Shown: piece by piece, positions 43,205 to 53,235 of the stretch | Numbering within the stretch: position 1 is the stretch's first letter | Layout: each line of letters begins with the position of its first letter | Assembly: GCA_013339765.2 (NCBI GenBank) | Contig: CM023454.1 | Location: forward strand, 135,363,399-135,427,398 | Source: Haemaphysalis longicornis | Lineage: Eukaryota; Arthropoda; Arachnida; Ixodida; Ixodidae | DNA: 64,000 bases | Direction: 5' to 3' | Notes under the pieces: model-generated | The model's input: the letters and a program-made list of their open reading frames with translations, nothing else | Told to the model about the DNA's origin: nothing | The model's database searches: none | Program-made: the position numbers and the translations under genes

Positions 43205-43978
43205 GTTGGCCTTGGTAGCGAAGCAAAGTTTCGGACAGTCGTGCCTTCCCCGCCCTGCCCTGCACCCCCCCCCCCCTTTCCGGGGGCATACTGCCCTTCG
43301 TCTCCCGGGGCGCGGGACGGGATGGAGGGAACGTTGCGGCTCTGCAGCGGGTGTGCGCGTCTCGACGTCCATCCCGGTGCTCCCTCTTGCCCCCCACCCT
43401 CCTTCCTCATCCGTTTTCAATGTTCGCCATTTTCTCTGGAGCTTTCCGAGGCCGACAGTGCGCAATGTGTCATTTGTCTTCAGGTCTAACTACTTTCTCA
43501 AAGCGTAGCTGAACAAGTGTCTTCGTAATTCTTTACGTTCTTCTTACCCTACCCGTTTAACGCTTTTCCGCTCGGGCTTACAAGGTTTGACTATTCCTTT
43601 CCCAACTCAACACGCGGTCGTTCGTCTCGACATGCATCGGTTGTACTTTGTGCGTCCGGTTCCTTTCCTTCAACGTCGTATTGGGGCTGTTCCCCACTGG
43701 CCACAGTCTGTTTTCGTTTTCATTCCCTCTCTCTCTACACCTTGCGTTGCCACTGCTGTATAGTTACGAATTGTTGCTCCCGTTTCTCCCTCTGCTTCAC
43801 TTTCCCCAAGGGTTCTAATTTCTTGCTGAGGGTGAGAGGAAAAGGAGTCCCGCGTATGCAACGGGTGCATAGAAGTTTTGTGTGTCATTCTAACAGAACC
43901 CCTGATGAAGGAAGTTCCACCGCCGAAACGGTTGGGTATTAAATATGCTAAGAACTGGACAAACGCTATCGTCTCCCT
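43205..43978 (+). repeat. right inverted arm of the Penelope-like element
   Basis: It is the partner of 39908-40655. In the plus orientation it ends like a Penelope 3' end (CTGATGAAGGAAGTTCCACC, then CCGCCGAAACGGTTGGGTA), directly followed by (AT)n at 43981. A run of about 13 C at 43265-43278 is an assembly-error-prone site. Confidence 0.85.
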
Positions 43979-44149
43979 CGCTATATATATATATATAAAT
44001 ATATATATAATAAAGTATATATAGAAATATATAAAGAAAGAGAGAGAGAAGTATATTAAAGGGAAGAAATATGATAATTATATATTATATATTTTATATG
44101 ATATATATATAATATATATATATATATTATATATATATTATATCTACTT
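43979..44149. repeat. AT-rich microsatellite block
   Basis: TATATA and ATAATA-type repeats are interrupted by a purine-rich 44035-44075 segment. No gene. Confidence 0.9.
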
Positions 44150-44725
44150 AGGCCAATGTGACCCCAGATCCCAACCATGGGGCAGAGATAATTAGAAGGA
44201 TCAGAATGGGGGGGGTGCATATGGCAGACATTCTCAGATATGAATAGCAGCCTACCATTGTCGTGAAGAAGAAAGTGTATGACGCTGCATCTTACCGGTA
44301 CTCACCTACGGGGCGAAATTGGAGGCTCACTAAGGGGGTTAAACTTAAATGAGAACGACTCAGGGGAATAGAGCGGAAAATGATGGGTGTAACATTAAGG
44401 GACAGGAAGGAGCGGAGTGGGTCAGGGAGAAAGGGTTAAAGACATATTAGTAGAAAATTAAGAAGAAGAAATGGACGGGGGCAGGACATGTAATGCGAAG
44501 GCAAGAAAACCCGCTGGTATTAAGGGTAACAGAGTGGATCCCTAGAGAAGGCAAGCGTTGCAGGGGGCGGGGCAGAAAGTTAGATGGGCAGATGAGATAA
44601 AGAAGTTTGCGGGATAAATTGGGCACAGTTGGCACAGGAACGAGGCAATTGGAGAATAATGGGAGAGGGCCCTTTTCCCTGCAGTGGGCGTAGATAGGCT
44701 GGTGATGTGATGATGATGATGATGA
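44150..44725 (+). mobile_element. 3' end of a non-LTR retrotransposon (RTE-like), longer copy
   Basis: The translation, broken by many stops and frameshifts, shows the end of a reverse-transcriptase ORF: IIRRIRMG, KKKVYDA, an LTYGAE-type region, KMMGVTLRDRK, KKKWTGAGHVMRR and WIPREGKR. The nucleotide tail is CCTGCAGTGGGCGTAGATAGGCTG followed by GATGATGATGATGATGATG. It shares its last about 190 bp with 15810-15996. The element is 5'-truncated. Clade assignment is from memory. Confidence 0.7.
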
Positions 44726-44741
44726 TGGGTTATATATATTT

Positions 44742-44772
<31 letters not shown>

Positions 44773-44778
44773 AAAAAC

Positions 44779-45085
44779 AGAAATAAGGATTGGCAGTCAA
44801 AAAAACCTCGGAAAGCAAAGGGGAGGTTTTGGTAGGGCCCTTGAAACAGATCAAGAATTTTGGGAAAAAAAGAAAGAAAGCGAAGAAAAAATGCCCGCCA
44901 GGTGGATCCGAACCCACGACCTCCAGAATACCGGTTGGTGCGATTCTGGAGGTCGTGGGTTCGGATCCCACCTGGCGGGCAATTTTTTTTCGCTTTCTTT
45001 CTTTCTTTCCAAATTCTTGATCTGTTTCAATGACCTACCACAACCCCCTTTGCTTTCCCAGGTTTTTTGACTGCCAATCCTATTT
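44779..45085. repeat. fold-back pair of tRNA-headed repeats
   Basis: The left arm (44779-44929) and right arm (44943-45085) are near-perfect reverse complements around a 13-bp loop. The inner part is the 3' half of a tRNA-like head (GAGGTCGTGGGTTCGGATCC, B-box included). The outer parts are the body CTTGATCTGTTTCAATGACC and GGTTTTTTGACTGCCAATCC. One-base indels are the main differences. It would form a long hairpin. Confidence 0.9.
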
Positions 45086-45129
45086 CTGTGTTATTTCTAC
45101 GAGTCCCTCATTTCCTATTCTGATTCGCT

Positions 45130-45162
<33 letters not shown>

Positions 45163-45189
45163 AAAAAAATTTTTTTATATATATATATA

Positions 45190-45414
45190 TAGATCAGGCT
45201 AGTAGAGACAGAGACACACCAGAAAGACGTAGAAAATAAAAAAAATTTACTCACGTTTCAGGAAGAGGGCTTCCTTTCTTCAGACCTCTTAAGAAAAGAA
45301 GTCCTCTTCCTGAAACGTCAGTAAACCTGTTTTTATGTTCCACGTCTTTCACGTGTGTCTCTGTCTCTACTAACCTTATTTTTTCACGCTCTGTGTGAGT
45401 TTTTATTTTTCCAG

Positions 45415-45418
<4 letters not shown>
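45190..45418. repeat. fold-back of a Penelope-like 3' end
   Basis: 45190-45281 (minus sense) and 45282-45418 (plus sense) mirror each other around TTCAGACCTCTTAAGAAAAG. Both carry AGTCCTCTTCCTGAAACGT, TCACGTGTGTCTCTGTCTCT and neighbouring words seen at 35360-35500. Confidence 0.8.
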
Positions 45419-45458
<40 letters not shown>

Positions 45459-45591
45459 GGTGTGTGTGGAAAATAAGGTTTGTCAGTAAAAAAACCTCGG
45501 AAAGGAAAGGGGAGGATGTGGTAGGTCATGGAAACAGATAAAGAATTTTTGAAGAAAGTAAGACTGCGGAGAAAAAATGGAGAAGAAAATC

Positions 45592-45669
45592 GCCCCGCCG
45601 GTAGCGTAGTGGTCATCGCACCAGACCGGTATTCTAGAGGTCGTAGGTTCGGATCCCACCTGGCGGGCA
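45592..45669 (+). repeat. tRNA-like head 1 (pseudo-tRNA)
   Basis: GCCGGTAGCGTAGTGGTCATCG (A-box within) and GGTTCGGATCC (B-box) stand at tRNA spacing. An acceptor-like CCCGCC/GGCGGGC pair and a plausible anticodon arm (CCAGA-CCGGTAT-TCTAG, anticodon position GGT) can be drawn, so gene finders may report a tRNA. The repeat context argues for a SINE head rather than a working tRNA gene. Confidence 0.7.
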
Positions 45670-46041
45670 TTTTTTCCCTTTCATTTTTTCCAAATTCTTT
45701 ATCTGTTTCAATGTCCTACCACATCCTCCCATTTGCTTTCCGAGGTTTTCTTGACTGCCAATGCTTATTTTCTGTGTTATTTCTACAAACCCCTCATTTC
45801 CTATTCCGATTCGCGACATGCACAGCGAGGGTCTCTGTTATGGCGGTCTTGGTGTTATAGGGAGCCTAAGAGGGTTCAACGCTGGTTTACCACTCTCGAC
45901 ATGTCGGAGACACTCCAGTCACGGCCCAGGGATTAAGAAGGTCCCCTTGACACCGAGAAGTCGGAGTGGACCTGCTACCACCCGCAAGCACAGGCAAAAA
46001 TTACTTTGACATTAATAGCCCGGAACGTGGAGGCGAAAATC

Positions 46042-46117
46042 GATCCGCCGGTAGCGTAGTGGTCACCGACCATACCAGCATTCTAGAGGTCGTGGGTTCG
46101 GATCCAACCTGGCAGCA
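46042..46117 (+). repeat. tRNA-like head 2 (pseudo-tRNA)
   Basis: It has the same A-box and B-box as head 1 but a decayed acceptor side (GGATCCAACCTGGCAGCA) and a shortened anticodon arm. Confidence 0.65.
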
Positions 46118-46494
46118 TCTTTTCTCCACTTTCTTTCTTTCCAAATTCTTTATTTGTTTCAATGACCAACCACATCCTCCCCTTTGCTTTCCGAGGTTTT
46201 CTTAAGTGCCAACCCTTATTTTCTATTTTATTTCTACGAGCCCCTCATTTCCTATTCTGATTCGCTACATGCAGAGCGAGGGCCTCTGTTCTAGCAGTCT
46301 TGGCGCCATAGGGAGCCTTAGAGGGTTCAACGCTGGTTTACCAGACTCGACATGTCGTAGACACTCCAGTCACGGCCCGGGGTTTAACAAGAACGTCCCT
46401 TTCACCAGAGAAGTCGGAGTGGCACTGGCTACCACCCCCAACCACAGGCAAAAATTACTTTGACATAAATAGCCAAGAAACTGGAGGGGAAAAT

Positions 46495-46573
46495 CGCCCC
46501 GCCGGTAGCGTAGTGGTCATCGCACCATACCAGCATTCTGGAAGTCAAGGGTCCGGATCCCACCTGGCGGGCA
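46495..46573 (+). repeat. tRNA-like head 3 (pseudo-tRNA)
   Basis: GCCGGTAGCGTAGTGGTCAT and GGTCCGGATCC are present. The B-box has one change (GGTCCG for GGTTCG). Confidence 0.65.
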
Positions 46574-46746
46574 CTTTTTCTCAACTTTCTTTTTTTCTTT
46601 CCAAATTCTTTATCTGTTTCGATGACGTACCACCCATATCCTCCCCTTTGCTTTCGGAGGTTTTCTTGACTGCCAGCCCCTATTTTCTGTGTTATTTCTA
46701 CGAGCCCCCCATTTCTTATCCTGAATCGCTATATATATATATATAT

Positions 46747-47170
46747 TGTCACGAAGCCAAGGACGACGCAGTTGTCTTGCAGGAGAAACAAGTTTATTGG
46801 AGCGAACTTGTGCTCCCCTAACAACTCAAAAGAATACAGAGGCGGGGAAGCAGCGGTCAACAAAGTGACTTGCGTCAGCGAGCGTCGCAGAATCGAACGC
46901 CCCGGCGTCTGCTCTGCGGGCTTTTTATCTTTCGGCGCGCGTGGTTCTGGAACCGTCGATTCACATCGAGAACATTGTAGATGCAAGAAGATTATTACGG
47001 GGTGTTCACGTTAGATCGGAATGCTCTCCCTATCAGAACAGATAACACATGCGGCACAGAAAGAAAGAATGGAACACGCGCTTCCCTTGGCACGGAGATA
47101 ACACAGACCAGCGCAGCCGGGCGGTAAAAGCAAAACACAAATAAACAAACCCAATGCATGGTTCGCGGCA
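46747..47170 (-). repeat. 3' LTR
   Basis: On the minus strand it runs TGCCGCGAACCATGCATTGG to ...GCTTCGTGACA. It contains AGATAAAAAGCC (TATA-like) and CAATAAACTTG (polyadenylation signal). Confidence 0.93.
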
Positions 47171-47190
47171 TTACCCCCCCCTCTAAGAGT
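47171..47190 (-). promoter_or_regulatory. polypurine tract
   Basis: An AGAGGGGGGGG-type run on the minus strand sits directly upstream of the 3' LTR. It would prime plus-strand DNA synthesis. Confidence 0.8.
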
Positions 47191-47241
47191 GCATCGACCC
47201 GATGCTAACATAAGCGACAGTCCGAAAATGAAAAAAGTTCG

Positions 47242-49440
47242 TCATCGTTCGTAGAAAGGTTTTAAGCGAACCACGTGGACGACTTCGGGCCCCGTACGTC
47301 GTCGTGATGTGCCGGAGTCACCATCGGGGATCACTTCGTAGGTAAGTTGGCCAACACGTCGCAGAATCTGGTAGGGTCCGAAATACCGTCGCAGAAGTTT
47401 CTCGCTCAGTCCGCGTCGTCGGATGGGAGTCCAAACCCACACACGATCCCCTGGTTGGTACTCGGCGTCTCGGCGTCGGAGGTTGTAGCGGCCGGCATCC
47501 ACCAGCTGCTGCTCCCTTATACGAACTCGAGCGAGCTGGCGGGCCTCCTCCGCACGTTGAAGGTATCCTTGGACGTCGGCGTTGAGGTCGTCGTCTTCTA
47601 CATGCGGAAGCATGGCGTCGATCATCGTAGTCGGTCGTCTTCCGTAGACAAGCTCGAACGGTGTCATCTGCGTAGTTCCCTGCGTCGCTGTATTGTACGC
47701 AAACGTGACATACGGGAGGACTTCGTCCCAAGTCTTATGTTCAACGTCGACGTACATGGACAGCATATCCGCAATTGTCTTGTTCAGACGTTCTGTTAGT
47801 CCGTTCGTTTGGGGGTGGTACGCCGTCGTTCTTCGGTGATCAGTGTTGAAGTAGCGTAAGATTCCTTGCATCAGCTCCGGGGTAAAGGCCGTTCCGCGGT
47901 CCGTGATTAGGACTTCAGGGGCTCCATGTCGCAGCACAACTTGATTTTTAAAGAACTTGGCGACTTCTTGTGCAGTCCCCCGCGGAAGAGCGGCGGTCTC
48001 TGCGTAGCGCGTCATGTAGTCTGTCGCTACGACAATCCACTTGTTCTCCAATCGTGACGTCGGGAACGGGCCTAGAAGTTTCATTCCAATTTGAAATGGC
48101 CTCGACGGGACGGTGATCGGTTGAAGAAGTCCGGCGGGTCGTGTCAGCGGTGCTTTTCGTCGCTGGCAGTCCCGGAAACTCCGAACGTAGTGGGTGACGT
48201 CGGATGTAAGGCGGGGCCAGAAGTACTTCGCCTTAATTTTTGCAATAGTGCGAGCTGTGCCGAGATGTCCGGAAGACGGGTCGTCGTGGGACGCTTCCAA
48301 AATTTCGTCACGAAGGTCTGCAGGGATGACAAGTAAATAATTCGTTCTTGTTCCGGGGCTGAAATTCTTCTTCACGAGGACGGAGTTTTTGAGGCTGAAT
48401 GTTGGTAAGTTACGCTTGAACGCTCTAGGCACGGCGACGTTTCGTCCTTCGAGGTAGTCGATCATTACTCGCAAGTCGGGGTCGGCACGCTGCTGGGCGG
48501 CTAGGTCGCTCTCCGTAACAACCCCGAAGAACGCACTGTCTTCATCGGAGTCTTGTGGTGGTGGGTCCACAGGGGCACGGGACTGGCAGTCGGTGTCGGA
48601 GTGTTTCCTGCCGGATTTGTAGACAATTGTAACGTCGAACTCTTGCAGGCGCAAACTCCACCGCCCAAGACGACCAGAGGGGTCCTTCAAATTGGCGAGC
48701 CAACACAGCGCATGGTGGTCTGTTACAACCTTGAACGGTCTGCCATACACGTATGGGCGAAATTTTGAAATGGACCACACAATAGCCAGGCACTCTTTTT
48801 CGGAGGCAGAGTAGTTTTTCTCCTCCTTCGACAGACAACGGCTGGCATAGGCGATTACGTTTTTGCACCCGCTTTGTTTTTGGACAAGGACGGCACCCAA
48901 GCCTATATCACTGGCGTCCGTGTGTATTTCCGTTTCGGCGTTTTCGTCGAAATGAGCGAGCACGGGCGGGCTTTGCAGGTGTTTTTGCAGCTCGCAGAAT
49001 GCCTTTTCTTGGTCGTCTTCCCAGCTGAAAGTGGTGCTATCTTTCGTCAAGCGCGTGAGCGGCTCTGCAATGCGTGCGAAGTTTGCGACGAAGCGCCCGT
49101 AGTATGCGCACAGTCCAAGAAATCTGCGCACGCCCTTCTTATCTTTCGGCCTTGGGAAGTTCGCTATGGCTGAAGTTTTCGCCGGGCCAGGCAGGACTCC
49201 CGCGGCGTTGACGACATGGCCCAAAAACTTCAGTTCCTCGTACGCGAAGCGGCACTTGTCAGGCTTCAGCGTTAACCCCGACGTACGGCTGGCCTCGAGT
49301 ACAGACTGCAACTTTGCGAGGTGTTCGGCGAAAGTCCGAAGAATATCACAACGTCGTCGAGGTATACGAGGCAGGTGTGCCACTTCAGGCCAGCTAGCAC
49401 AGTGTCCATGACTCTTTGGAACGTTGCTGGTGCCGTGCAT
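47242..49440 (-). pseudogene. pol: Gypsy pol, C-terminal part: RT thumb, RNase H, integrase
   Basis: An open frame of 732 codons continues from the upstream frame through a one-base shift near 49340. RNase H shows EIHTDASDIGLGAVL and VVTDHHALCWLANL. The integrase zinc finger reads HDDPSSGHLG...RSFRDCQ, so the first Cys of the CxxC pair is Phe. The core reads IGMKLLGPFP, where Lys replaces the first catalytic Asp. The second Asp (ITDRGTAF) and the Glu (NGLTERLN) remain. A GPY/F module (RYFGPYQIL) ends it. These losses indicate a dead integrase even apart from the frameshift. Confidence 0.9.
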
Positions 49441-50780
49441 AGCCCAAACGGCATTACCTTGAACTCGTATAGACCGTCCGGGGTTATGAATGCAGTATTC
49501 TCTCGATCTCTCTCGTCCACTTCAATTTGCCAGTAGCCGGTCTTCAGGTCCATCGATGAGAAGTACCTCGCATGGCAGAGGTGGTCGAGGGCGTCGTCGG
49601 TTCGTGGCAGGGGGTACACGTCCTGTTTGGTGATCTTGTTCAATCGCCGGTAGTCAACGCAGAACCTCAGTGTGCCGTCTTTTTTCTTCACGAGTACGAC
49701 CGGCGCAGCCCACGGACTTTTCGATGGCTGTATAATGTCGTCGTTGAGCATGTCGTCGACTTGAGTCCGGATGGCGTCGCGCTCGTGGGAAGAGACGCGG
49801 TACGGTGACTGTCGGGCAGGTCGGGCTCCATCCTCGGTTATTGTCCGGTGCTTCGCCAGAGGTGTTTGACGTACCTTTGAGTTCGACGAAAAACACTCGC
49901 TGTAGCGACGCAGCAAAGCCAATAACTTGTTCCTTTCATCTTGCGGTAGCGCCGGATTCACGTCGAAGGGGTGCGGAAGCTTGAAGGTATCGTCGGGTGC
50001 GCGTTCAAAGTCGGCGACTGCTATCACGTCACTTGCTTGTTCCGTTTCTTCGACGAACGCAATTGCAGCGCCCTTGTTTAAATGCTGGTACTCCTCGGTG
50101 AAATTGGTGGCCAAAACGTGGGATTTGCGCTGCCTAAACCGCGCAATGCCTCTTGCGGCAGACACACCGCGCTCAAGAAGCAACCTTCAGTCACTCTCCA
50201 CGATAGCGTCGACGTCGGGAGCAGCACCTTCACAGTAGACGGTGATCATCAAGCTTGCGCGGGGTGGCAGGGTGACGTGATCATCGGCGATCCTTACAGC
50301 TGCACGGTGTTCGGGGTTCGATTCCGGCGTCATAGAGTGATCGGAGGAAAAAGTTATCGACTTCGTCTGCAGATCGATTATTGCGCCGTTGTCCGTCAAA
50401 AAGTCTATTCCGAGAATTACGTCGCGGGAGCAAATGGGCAAAACGACGAAAACCGCAGGGTACGTCGTGCCGTCTATGGTGACGCGCGATGTGCAAGTTC
50501 CACTTGGCGTCACGAGGTGGCCTCCTGCTGTGCGTATGTGCGGACCATCCCATCTGGTCATAACCTTCTTCAGCTTAGACGCAAATGGTCCGCTCATTAC
50601 GGAGTAGTCGGCTCCCGTGTCTACGAGGGCGACTACATCAAATCCGTCGATGGACACCTTGACGTCGGATGCCGCCTTCCTCGAGTTCCGGGTGCGTCGG
50701 GGCGTCGCATCTCGGCTTGTGCGTGTTGGCGGTCGGGCACTGTGCGTCGTCGTTGTCATCGTCTTCTCAGCGGACGTCAC
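49272..50780 (-). pseudogene. pol: Gypsy pol, N-terminal part: protease and reverse transcriptase
   Basis: The frame from 50780 has the protease catalytic LVDTGADYSVMSG and the later VILGIDFL. It is stopped by one in-frame TGA at 50187-50189 and continues in the same frame from 50183. Reverse transcriptase: FCVDYRRLNKITKQDVYPLP, MDLKTGYWQIEV, FGLCTAPATFQ and YLDD at about 49345-49357, directly before the frameshift into the downstream part. One stop and one frameshift are the only breaks I see in pol outside integrase. Confidence 0.9.
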
Positions 50781-50859
50781 GGTCCGGTCGGGTACGCGTC
50801 GCGGCGTATAGCTGTCGTCGTGTACGGGAGTCTCGTCAGGTCTGGGTCGGGTCGTCGGG

Positions 50860-52278
50860 ATGAGGGCATGTTGTGAGTCACTGTCTTCCGCGAGTCGTTG
50901 CGTCGTTGGAGGGTTTTCATTTTCCGCGATCGTGCAACTTTACCTGCAGAAGTTGCTGCTTTTATTTTCCCCCCGCGTGCGCTGGGGGACCTTCCAGGGT
51001 GCGAAGTCAGCATTGCTACGGCGGTTCGGCGATTGGTACGGGTAGGGCGATGGCGAGCGGTTGAAACGGGATGGGCCACGGCTGGTTTCAGATAGATACT
51101 CGTCGATCTCACGTGGTTGTTGGCCAGGGAGAGGGCGAGGTGCGTCGACGGAGAAACCACGCAGTCCGAGTCTCTTGTATGGGCAGCCACGGTAGATGTG
51201 GTCGGCCTCTCCGCAGTGGTAGCACAGAGGACGATTATCGGGAGTTCGCCATACGTCCGTCTTCCTCGGCGTCTGGTTTCAGGCTAGCGGGGGTCGGGCG
51301 GGTGACAGTGGGCGGCGGTACGGCGGGGCCTCTTGACGGCGTGTTGGGGCAGGGCGGGGTCGAAGAACAGCCGCAGAGTAGGTCATAGCCTCGGGCTCGC
51401 GGGGTGCTTCGGACGGCACAGAAGTTCCGAAAGCCTCCTGTACTTCTTCCCGGATCACGTCGGTCAGTGAAGTGAATTGAGGTTGTGGTGTCGTCATCGG
51501 GAAAATTTTCCGCAGCTACTCCCTTACCACGGCGCGGATAGTGTCGTGTAGTGAGTCGGAGTTAATAGCGCTGGCACCAATTGTCTCCGAAACCAGCGCA
51601 TTGATTGGGTGGTCGTACTGCCTCGTTCGGATTTCGAGCGTCTTCTCCATCGCGGCGGCCTCAGACGCGAATTCGGACACGGTCTTGGGAGGGGTTGCGA
51701 ACAAGGCACGCGAAGAGTTCTTGCTTCACACCTCGCTTCAGAAACCGTAGTTTCTTTTCCTCCGTCATTCCTGGGTCCGCACGGCGGAAAAGTCGCTTCA
51801 TTTCCTCGACGAAGATTACGACGCCTTATTTCGGGTGTTGCGTTCGAATGTCCAGTAAAATCGCAGCTCATTCTTTTCTCACCACGGTCGTGAAGGTCTT
51901 AAGGAACTCGCTTTTGAATTGCGTCCGGTCGGTCAAGGCGCTCTCGTGCTTTTCAAACCAAGTTCGAGCTGCATCCTCCAAGTAAAAGAAAACATGCCGG
52001 AAGGTTTCTTCATCGTCCCACCTGTTGAAGATCCGCACGCGCTCCAGCTTCTCCAACCATTCCTCTGGGTCTTCAGTGGGGGCTCCCCGGAACGATGGCG
52101 GTTCCCGGGGCTGCTGCAGGATGATTGGCGACGTTGTTTCTTTTACCATGGTGTTGGTTGCAGCGTTCCTTCTCTTGGGCCCTTCTGGCATCAAACCGAA
52201 CTCGGGTGGTAAATCTTGCAGGCGGGGGCTAGCTCTTGTTGGACTGGCTTCGCGGGTTCCCGAGGTTGTAGTGGGCAT
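50860..52278 (-). pseudogene. gag: Gypsy gag with one CCHC knuckle (frameshifted)
   Basis: The start is placed at the ATG at 52278 (MPTTTSGTREASP), 31 bp after the LTR. The capsid-like part (REPPSFRGAPTEDPEEWLEK, YLEDAARTWFEKHE) is typical of Gypsy gag. The frame is lost near 51870 and returns in pieces (51704-51516, 51497-51279). A CCHC knuckle (CYHCGEADHIYRGC) lies at about 51185-51226. The Arg/Ser-rich tail leads into pol. Gag would form the particle; this copy cannot. Confidence 0.8.
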
Positions 52279-52308
52279 GAAGGGTGCGTACCCAGCACCT
52301 CTACCAGA
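52279..52308 (-). promoter_or_regulatory. candidate primer-binding site
   Basis: Two bases inside the 5' LTR's inner border, the minus strand reads TGGTAGAGGTGCTGGG. It begins with the TGG expected opposite a tRNA CCA end. The tRNA is not identified. Confidence 0.55.
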
Positions 52309-52730
52309 TGTCACAAAGCCAAGGACGACGCAGTTGTCTTGCAGGAGAAACAAGTTTATTGGAGCGAACTTGTACTCCCCTAACAACTCAAAAGAATACA
52401 GAGGCGGCGAAGCAACGGTCAACAAAGTGACTTGCGTCAGCGAGCGTCGCAGAATCGAATGCCCCGGCGTCTGCACTGCAGGCTTTTTATCTTTCGGCGC
52501 GCGTGGTTCTGGAACCGTCGATTCGCATCGAGAACATTGTAGATGCAAGAAGATTATCCCGGGATGTTCACGTTAGATCGGAATGCTCTCCCTATCAGAA
52601 CCGATAACACATGCGGCACAGAAAGAAAGAATGGAACACGCGCTTCCCTTGGCACGGAGATAACACAGACCGGCGCAGCCAGGCGGTAAAAGCAAAACAC
52701 AAATAAACAAACCCAATGCATGGTTCGCGG

Positions 52731-52732
<2 letters not shown>
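52309..52732 (-). repeat. 5' LTR
   Basis: It is the same length (424 bp) as the 3' LTR and differs from it at about 14 positions counted by eye, all single-base. Confidence 0.93.
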
Positions 52733-52780
<48 letters not shown>

Positions 52781-52962
52781 TGGGTCCGGTCGTGGGTTCG
52801 GATCCCACCCGGTGGGCATTTTTTCACCACTTTCTTTTCGACTCAAAAAATTCTTCATCTCTTTCTATGACCCACCACAACCTCCCCTTTGCTTTCCGAG
52901 GTTTTCTTGACTGCCAACCCTTATATTCTGTCTTTTATATATGTATATATATATATATATAT
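52733..52962 (+). repeat. (AT)n plus partial fourth unit of the tRNA-headed array
   Basis: After the AT run, GGTCGTGGGTTCGGATCC (half a tRNA head) at about 52788 leads into TTTGCTTTCCGAGGTTTTCT. It is the continuation of the array at 45592-46740 interrupted by the Gypsy insertion. It ends in another AT run. Confidence 0.8.
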
Positions 52963-53193
52963 TGTAAGAGGAAAGCAAATTGGAATAAGGGAACGGTAAT
53001 TCCAAGGCACATCTCTTTACTCAGCCCGCAGGGAACTCGGTCACTTGCCAGAACGATCCCTGACGATGATGATAATGCACCAATGATGACGATAATGGGT
53101 ATGTACAGGTGAGAGATTGGTCCCACTAGCGAATAGCAATTAATTCATTCCATGAGTCTTCTTCATGAGTCAAGACACCAATAAACGCTCACA
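52963..53193 (-). repeat. 3' LTR of the third Gypsy
   Basis: 231 bp with a TGT...ACA border on the minus strand, (AT)n on its outer side and a G-rich purine tract (53194-53212) on its inner side. The borders are inferred without a partner LTR. Confidence 0.65.
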
Positions 53194-53235
53194 CTTTCCC
53201 CCCTCGCTGGGAAGCGGCCGCCTGGACGCTTGTAG

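Larger units (their letters stand above)
39908..43978 (-). mobile_element. Penelope-like retroelement with inverted ends
   Basis: A minus-strand Penelope-type frame (reverse transcriptase followed by GIY-YIG endonuclease) is flanked by inverted arms of about 750 bp, 39908-40655 and 43205-43978. The outermost sequence is GGAGACGATAGCGTTTGTCC on the left and its complement on the right, both running through ACCCAACCGTTTCGGCGGTG. In the coding orientation the left arm is the 3' end. The right arm is a second copy of that 3' end facing the other way, i.e. head-to-head. Such inverted or tandem partial copies are typical of Penelope elements. The frame is broken. Confidence 0.85.
45592..46740 (+). 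repeat. tandem array of about 450-bp units with tRNA-like heads
   Basis: Units start at 45592, 46042 and 46495 (spacing about 450 bp); the third is cut at (AT)n by the Gypsy insertion. Each unit has a tRNA-like head, then TTTCCAAATTCTTTATCTGT, CCTTTGCTTTCCGAGGTTTT, CTCATTTCCTATTCTGATTC and, in the first two, GGGAGCCT(A/T)AGAGGGTTCAA to AAAATTACTTTGACAT. A fourth partial unit appears on the other side of the Gypsy at about 52785-52935. A reverse-oriented tail (45475-45590) precedes the first head. Confidence 0.85.
46747..52732 (-). mobile_element. complete Gypsy-type LTR retrotransposon inserted in (AT)n
   Basis: Two 424-bp LTRs (46747-47170 and 52309-52732) flank gag and pol on the minus strand. 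By my count they differ at about 14 positions (about 97% identical), so insertion is moderately recent. TATA/ATAT lies on both sides, so the target duplication is hidden in the microsatellite. The polypurine tract (minus strand, AGAGGGGGGGG, 47173-47185) adjoins the 3' LTR. Next to the 5' LTR the minus strand reads TCTGGTAGAGGTGCTGGG, a TGG-starting primer-binding-site candidate for an unidentified tRNA. A stop and several frameshifts inactivate it. Confidence 0.93.

Noticed and set aside
45592..46573. Three functional tRNA genes
   Set aside because: The heads have A- and B-boxes, but they sit in about 450-bp repeat units with decayed acceptor and anticodon arms, so a SINE-like origin is more likely.
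35300..46740. CRISPR array from regularly repeated units
   Set aside because: Repeats are microsatellites, SINE-like units or inverted pairs in a eukaryotic context. There are no uniform short repeats with unique spacers and no cas genes.
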